A stretch of DNA of 8,483 bases from Candidatus Omnitrophota bacterium (GTDB lineage: Bacteria; Ratteibacteria; UBA8468; MWAK01): the NCBI GenBank assembly GCA_026387085.1, contig JAPLMK010000050.1:1-8483 (forward strand), read 5' to 3'. The translations under genes were made by a program, and so were the position numbers. This document shows, piece by piece, positions 4,312 to 8,483 of the stretch (position 1 is its first letter; each line of letters starts with the position of its first letter). A model generated the notes under the pieces. The model worked only from the letters and a program-made list of their open reading frames with translations, searched no databases and was not told where the DNA came from.

Positions 4312-7080
4312 ATGGATTACAGCAAGACCGTAAATCTGCCTAAAACCGATTTTCCGATGCGCGCCAACCTGGTTCAGCGCGAGCCGGAAATGTTGAAGTC
4401 GTGGGAGAGCGAGAACATTTTCCGGAAGATGTCGGAGTTGCATGCCGGAGGACCGCGCTTTACCCTGCACGACGGACCGCCTTACGCCAACGGGCACATC
4501 CACCTGGGCACCGCCTTCAATAAAATCCTTAAAGACATCGCCGTGCGCAGCCAGATGAGGGAAGGAAAGCAAGCTCTGTTCCGGCCCGGCTGGGATTGCC
4601 ACGGCATGCCGATTGAACACCAGGTAATGCAAAAATCCGGCCGTAAAAAAGCGGAGGTGGACCCGGTCTCCTTCCGGAAAGAGGCCGCGGAATACGCCAA
4701 AAAATTTGTCGAAATCCAGAAGAAAGAATTTCAGCGTCTGGGCGTTTACGGAGAGTGGAACAACCCTTACCTGACCCTGCTGCCGGAATATGAAGCGCAG
4801 GAAGTAAGGATATTTGCCGACCTGTCCCTGGCCGGATATATCTACCGGGGCAAGCGGCCCATCTACTGGTGCACCCACTGCGAAACCGCGCTGGCCGAAG
4901 CGGAAATTGAATATAAGGATTTAAGCACCGATTCCATCTACACCCTCTTTCCGTTAGCCGGAGACCCGCAGAAACTTTTATCCGGCGCCGAAAATACCTT
5001 TTTTCTCGTCTGGACCACCACGCCCTGGACGCTTCCGGCAAACGTTGCCCTTCTCGTGCACCCCGAACTTAATTACAGTTTGGTGGAATTTGAAGGCCGC
5101 AACATCATCCTCGCTGAAAATCTTATTCCGGTTGTTTTTAGCAAGGTCGGCAAAAAAGCAACGCTCCGGCAAACAAACATTAAAGGCAAGGAGCTGACCA
5201 CCCTTCTGGCGAAACACCCGTTTTTAGAACGCAACGTGCCGGTCATCCCCGCAAACTTTGTTTCCGCCGAAGACGGTTCTGGAATTGTCCACAGCGCTCC
5301 GGGCCACGGCGAGGAGGATTTTTTGGTAGGCAAAGAACATAACCTGCCGGTCCTCTCTCCGGTTAACGAAACCGGCCGTTTCACCGCCGACGTCCCGGAG
5401 TGGCAGGGTATTTCGGTCTGGGACGCCAACCCCTTGATTGTCCAAAAACTGCGCGATAATAACTGCCTTCTTTTTTCGGAGGAGATAAGCCATAGTTACC
5501 CGACCTGCTGGCGCTGTAAAAACCCGGTTATCTTCCGCGCCACCGAACAGTGGTTTCTGAACGTTGACCATCAGGACCTGCGCCGGCGTATGATAAAAGC
5601 AACGGAGGAAATCAAGTTCTTCCCTCCGGAGAGCCAACATCGGATGGAGGGCATGCTTGAAACCCGGCCCGACTGGTGTCTTTCCCGCCAGCGGCACTGG
5701 GGGATTCCGGTTCCAATCCTATTTTGCCGGGACTGCAAAAAACCCTTAATGGAAGAAAGGAAAGTTTTTGAACGGATTGCCGAGGTCTTCAGTCGGGAAG
5801 GTTCCGACTCCTGGTTTAAAAAAGAAGCCAACGATTTTGTGCCGAAAGATGTCTCCTGCGCCTGCGGTAGCAACCGGTTTGAAAAGGAAAAAGATATTCT
5901 GGATGTCTGGTTCGATTCCGGCGTCTCCTGGGCCGGTGTCCTGGAGGGAGCCGGCTCTTGCCCGGCTGACCTGTACCTGGAAGGCAGCGACCAGCACCGG
6001 GGCTGGTTTCAGACCAGTTTAATTACTTCTATGGCAACCAGGGAGAAGGCGCCTTTCCGCCAGGTCCTCACCCACGGCTTTATGGTTGACGAATCCGGCC
6101 GGAAGATGAGCAAGTCCCTGGGCAACGTGATTAGCTCGGAAGAAGTTTTAAAGGAGTTCGGCGCGGATATCGTGCGCCTCTGGGCCGCCGGACAGGACTA
6201 CGGCTCCGACATTAAAACCAGCTTGCACGGCTTTAAGGTTGTAGCCGAGCAGTACCGGACCATCCGGAACACGCTTCGTTTTATTTTAGGCAATATCTCT
6301 GATTTCAACCCGGAAGAAGACGCAATTAAAAAAGAAAACCTTCTGCCGGTTGACCGATGGGCGCTGGCCGAGGTAAGCCGGTTTCAGGCAGAGGCCTTTT
6401 CCGGATACCAAAACTTTTCTTTTTACCGGGTGGCCGGACAGATTTATGATTTCTGCAACCTGACCCTTTCCGCTTTCTACCTTGACATTCTGAAAGACCG
6501 GCTCTATACTTATTCTAAAAATTCTCCAGAACGGCGCAGCGGCCAAACCGCCCTCTACCACATCGGAGAACTGCTGATAGACCTTCTGGCGCCTATTTTG
6601 GTCTTCACCGCTGAAGAGGCCTGGCGCTATTTGCCCCGCCGGAAATCAGACCCGGAAAGCATCCATCTGCGCGGGCACGAGAACTTCCAAGAGTTTAAGG
6701 ATGAAACGCTCACCGTCGCCTTCAACGAATTTTTCGGTTTGCGCAAAGAAATTTTGAAAACCATAGAAGACGTACGCGCCCAGGGCGAAATCGGGAGCAG
6801 TTTAGAAGCGAAAGTTGACGTTAAAGTTAATCCGGAGCTTCTGCTGAAACTTGCGCCCTTGCTGCTGGAAAAATACCTGAAAGAATTACTGATTGTTTCC
6901 GAAGCGGAGATTTCCGCAAATCCAAAATCTTCCGAACCGGAAATAATAGTTAACCGGACCAACCTGCCTAAATGCCCGCGCTGTTGGGTGCACCACAACG
7001 AAATCGGCCGGAGTTCCGCCTACCCGGACCTTTGCCCGAAATGCGCGGATGCGGTCAGTTCTTTGCAAAATGTAATGTAG
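4312..7080 (+). CDS. ileS: Isoleucyl-tRNA synthetase (class I)
   Basis: This enzyme charges tRNA-Ile with isoleucine in the cytoplasm and edits mischarged valine. From MDYSKTVNLPKTDFPMRANL it gives 922 residues, normal for bacterial IleRS. The frame continues upstream to ATG 4216, but those extra 32 codons are translated repeat sequence, so 4312 is preferred although no clear Shine-Dalgarno precedes it. The signature is PPYANGHIHLGTA (HLGT at 64-67, Thr in the fourth position of HIGH), and KMSKS is at 598-602. Editing-site motifs are WTTTPWTLPAN (234-244) and HSAPGHGEEDF (327-337, with Asp336 as the likely conserved editing Asp). WCLSRQRHWG is at 455-464 and GSDQHRGWFQ near 558. The C-terminal zinc knuckle has Cys888, 891, 908 and 911. 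Further Cys pairs lie at 187/190, 399/402, 472/475 and 516/518. The stop TAG lies inside the next palindromic element, which probably replaced the original C-terminal end. Confidence 0.97.
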   Translation: MDYSKTVNLPKTDFPMRANLVQREPEMLKSWESENIFRKMSELHAGGPRFTLHDGPPYANGHIHLGTAFNKILKDIAVRSQMREGKQALFRPGWDCHGMPIEHQVMQKSGRKKAEVDPVSFRKEAAEYAKKFVEIQKKEFQRLGVYGEWNNPYLTLLPEYEAQEVRIFADLSLAGYIYRGKRPIYWCTHCETALAEAEIEYKDLSTDSIYTLFPLAGDPQKLLSGAENTFFLVWTTTPWTLPANVALLVHPELNYSLVEFEGRNIILAENLIPVVFSKVGKKATLRQTNIKGKELTTLLAKHPFLERNVPVIPANFVSAEDGSGIVHSAPGHGEEDFLVGKEHNLPVLSPVNETGRFTADVPEWQGISVWDANPLIVQKLRDNNCLLFSEEISHSYPTCWRCKNPVIFRATEQWFLNVDHQDLRRRMIKATEEIKFFPPESQHRMEGMLETRPDWCLSRQRHWGIPVPILFCRDCKKPLMEERKVFERIAEVFSREGSDSWFKKEANDFVPKDVSCACGSNRFEKEKDILDVWFDSGVSWAGVLEGAGSCPADLYLEGSDQHRGWFQTSLITSMATREKAPFRQVLTHGFMVDESGRKMSKSLGNVISSEEVLKEFGADIVRLWAAGQDYGSDIKTSLHGFKVVAEQYRTIRNTLRFILGNISDFNPEEDAIKKENLLPVDRWALAEVSRFQAEAFSGYQNFSFYRVAGQIYDFCNLTLSAFYLDILKDRLYTYSKNSPERRSGQTALYHIGELLIDLLAPILVFTAEEAWRYLPRRKSDPESIHLRGHENFQEFKDETLTVAFNEFFGLRKEILKTIEDVRAQGEIGSSLEAKVDVKVNPELLLKLAPLLLEKYLKELLIVSEAEISANPKSSEPEIIVNRTNLPKCPRCWVHHNEIGRSSAYPDLCPKCADAVSSLQNVM

Positions 7081-7139
7081 TGCGACCCTTTCAGGGTCGC
7101 TATAAGCGAGGCTTAAAGCCTCGCACTACGCAAAATGTA
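7065..7139. mobile_element. Short palindromic insertion with 10-bp direct flanking repeat
   Basis: GCAAAATGTA occurs at 7065-7074 and again at 7130-7139, directly bracketing a palindromic unit of about 55 bases. The outer arms GTAGTGCGA (7077-7085) and TCGCACTAC (7121-7129) match perfectly. Inside are two perfect 8-bp hairpins with 3-base loops: GCGACCCT/AGGGTCGC (7082-7100) and GCGAGGCT/AGCCTCGC (7106-7124). The flanking repeats look like a target-site duplication, so this is probably a non-autonomous MITE-like insertion. It overlaps the last codons of ileS and supplies its TAG stop (7078-7080). No T-tract follows, so read-through into glnA is expected. Confidence 0.75.
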
Positions 7140-7149
7140 CGCAATAAAT

Positions 7150-7156
7150 AAGGGGG
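7150..7156 (+). promoter_or_regulatory. Ribosome binding site of glnA
   Basis: AAGGGGG lies three bases before ATG 7160, slightly close but purine-rich. It directly follows an in-frame TAA (7149-7151) that would have ended ileS before the palindromic insertion. Confidence 0.6.
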
Positions 7157-7159
7157 AAC

Positions 7160-8482
7160 ATGAAAGAAACGGAAAAGATATTAAAGCAGGTGACGGAAGA
7201 GAACATCAAGTTCATCCACCTCTGGTTTGTCGACATCCTGGGACAATTGAAATCAGTTACCATCCGGGACCGGGAACTGGAAAAAGCGCTGGAAGAAGGC
7301 ATCGGCTTTGACGGCTCCTCGGTAGAGGGGTTTGCCCGCATTTACGAAAGCGACCTCCTGTTAAAGCCGGAGCCGGCCACCTTCCGCGTCCTGCCCTGGT
7401 GTTCCCATCCCCAGGAGAAGGTAGCCGCCCTCTTTTGCGACATCCTGACCCCGGAAGGAAAAGGTTATGAAGGCGACGGACGGCTGGCTTTAAAAAAGTT
7501 AGCGGACCGCGCCCGGCGGCAGGGTTTTGAATTCAAGGTCGGACCGGAACTGGAATATTTTTATTTCAAACCCAACAGCACCGAACCGATTGACCAGGGC
7601 GGCTATTTTGATTTCGCGCCCCGGGACATGGCCGCTAACCTGCGCCAGGAGACGATTCGCCTGGCGGAAGAGATGGGCATCGCGATTGACTGCAGCCACC
7701 ACGAAGTAGCGCCCAGCCAGTCAGAACTTGCCCCCCGTTACGGCAACGCCCTGACCATGGCCGACAACCTGCTGACGCTCAAGGTCATCACCAAGGAAGT
7801 AGCCCGGAAATACGGCTACAGCGCTTCTTTTATGCCTAAGCCCGTTTTTGGTGAAAACGGAAGCGGAATGCACGTGCATACGTCGCTCTTTAAAGACGGT
7901 AAAAATGCTTTTTTTGACGCCAAGGACCCGTTTCTGCTTTCCGCCACCGCCCGTCACTTTGCCGCCGGCATCCTGACTCACTGCCGGGAAATTACCGCCA
8001 TCTGCAACCAGTGGGTCAACTCCTACAAGCGGCTGGTGCCCGGTTACGAAGCGCCGGTTTACATCGCCTGGGCGCAGCACAACCGCAGCAGTTTACTGCG
8101 CATTCCGGCTTTCCGGCACGGCAAAGGAACGGCGGCCCGCGTAGAATTCCGCTCCCCGGACCCGGCCTGCAACCCCTACCTTACCTTCAGTGTTATCCTG
8201 GCTGCCGGCCTGGACGGAATTGAAAAGAAGTTGGCGCTGCCCAAAGCGGTGGAAGAGGATATCTACCGGATGGATGAAGCGGAGCGGAAAGAACGCAATA
8301 TCCCCAGTTTGCCCGGCAGTTTGATTGAAGCCATCATGCTGACCGAAAAGAGCAGTTTGGTGCGCAAAGCCCTGGGCGAGCATATCTTTGAACAGTTTAT
8401 CGCCAACAAGAAGATAGAGTGGGACCGATACCGCACCCAGGTAACCGACTACGAGATTAAGACCTATTTACCGCTTTTATAA
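7160..8482 (+). CDS. glnA: Glutamine synthetase, type I-alpha
   Basis: It catalyses ATP-dependent condensation of glutamate and ammonia to glutamine and acts as a cytoplasmic dodecamer. At 440 residues it has the length of the GSI-alpha group (Bacillus, Thermotoga) rather than the roughly 470 of adenylylated GSI-beta, and I see no adenylylation segment. Visible motifs are GFDGSSVEGFARIYESD (49-65), metal ligands in GPELEY (Glu130, Glu132) and HHEVAPSQSE (Glu182, Glu189), GENGSGMHVH (231-240, His238), and NSYKRLVPGYEAPV (287-300, flap Glu297). Also present are NRSSLLRIP (308-316), ARVEFRSPDPACNPY (326-340) and the C-terminal EWDRYRTQVTDYE (420-432). Arg60 aligns by motif with the feedback-inhibition arginine (Arg62) of Bacillus GlnA. 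The gene is complete, its TAA stop ending one base before the window edge. It probably shares a transcript with ileS. I saw no GlnR or sigma-54 sites in the short upstream gap. Confidence 0.97.
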   Translation: MKETEKILKQVTEENIKFIHLWFVDILGQLKSVTIRDRELEKALEEGIGFDGSSVEGFARIYESDLLLKPEPATFRVLPWCSHPQEKVAALFCDILTPEGKGYEGDGRLALKKLADRARRQGFEFKVGPELEYFYFKPNSTEPIDQGGYFDFAPRDMAANLRQETIRLAEEMGIAIDCSHHEVAPSQSELAPRYGNALTMADNLLTLKVITKEVARKYGYSASFMPKPVFGENGSGMHVHTSLFKDGKNAFFDAKDPFLLSATARHFAAGILTHCREITAICNQWVNSYKRLVPGYEAPVYIAWAQHNRSSLLRIPAFRHGKGTAARVEFRSPDPACNPYLTFSVILAAGLDGIEKKLALPKAVEEDIYRMDEAERKERNIPSLPGSLIEAIMLTEKSSLVRKALGEHIFEQFIANKKIEWDRYRTQVTDYEIKTYLPLL

Positions 8483-8483
8483 A

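Noticed and set aside
4300..5997. Several antisense ORFs of 79-192 residues inside ileS
   Set aside because: They lie wholly within a highly conserved synthetase gene and lack start signals or recognisable domains.

Overview
The window looks like chromosomal DNA of an uncultured, moderately GC-rich bacterium. It has three conserved housekeeping genes, one large secreted carbohydrate-binding protein, and a different palindromic repeat in every intergenic gap. An N-terminal CBM9-like domain followed by a glycoside-hydrolase-like barrel, together with short intergenic repeats with TGTCATYC or TAGTGCGA ends, is a style I associate with candidate phyla of the PVC/Omnitrophota neighbourhood. That placement is a low-confidence inference; no marker here fixes the phylum.

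Layout. Positions 1-2457 (minus) hold the first 819 codons of a secreted protein that runs off the left edge: signal peptide, CBM9-like domain, linking beta-rich region, compact hydrolase-like domain, and the start of another module. Positions 2458-2804 hold no gene. They contain a nested cluster of inverted and tandem repeats (2476-2633), a strong minus-strand terminator (2681-2717) and a small 3' untranslated stretch. Positions 2805-3209 (minus) encode an unrecognised helical protein of 134 residues with its own promoter and terminator. Positions 3210-3348 are a divergent regulatory gap with a GC-rich hairpin.

From 3349 to 8482 on the plus strand lie htpX (membrane metalloprotease), ileS (isoleucyl-tRNA synthetase) and glnA (class I-alpha glutamine synthetase). 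They are probably co-transcribed, since no convincing terminator separates them. Their gaps are filled by palindromic elements: 77 nt between htpX and ileS, and about 55 nt between ileS and glnA. The second is flanked by a perfect 10-bp direct repeat and supplies the present ileS stop codon. Removing it restores an older stop immediately before the glnA ribosome binding site.

The genes do not form one pathway. HtpX serves membrane protein quality control, IleRS translation and GlnA ammonia assimilation. The left-hand exported protein probably binds or processes polysaccharide. I see no defence system, CRISPR array, tRNA, rRNA or transposase gene. The most unusual content is the set of non-coding palindromic elements, several of which share a four-arm design in which base changes are compensated within each half.
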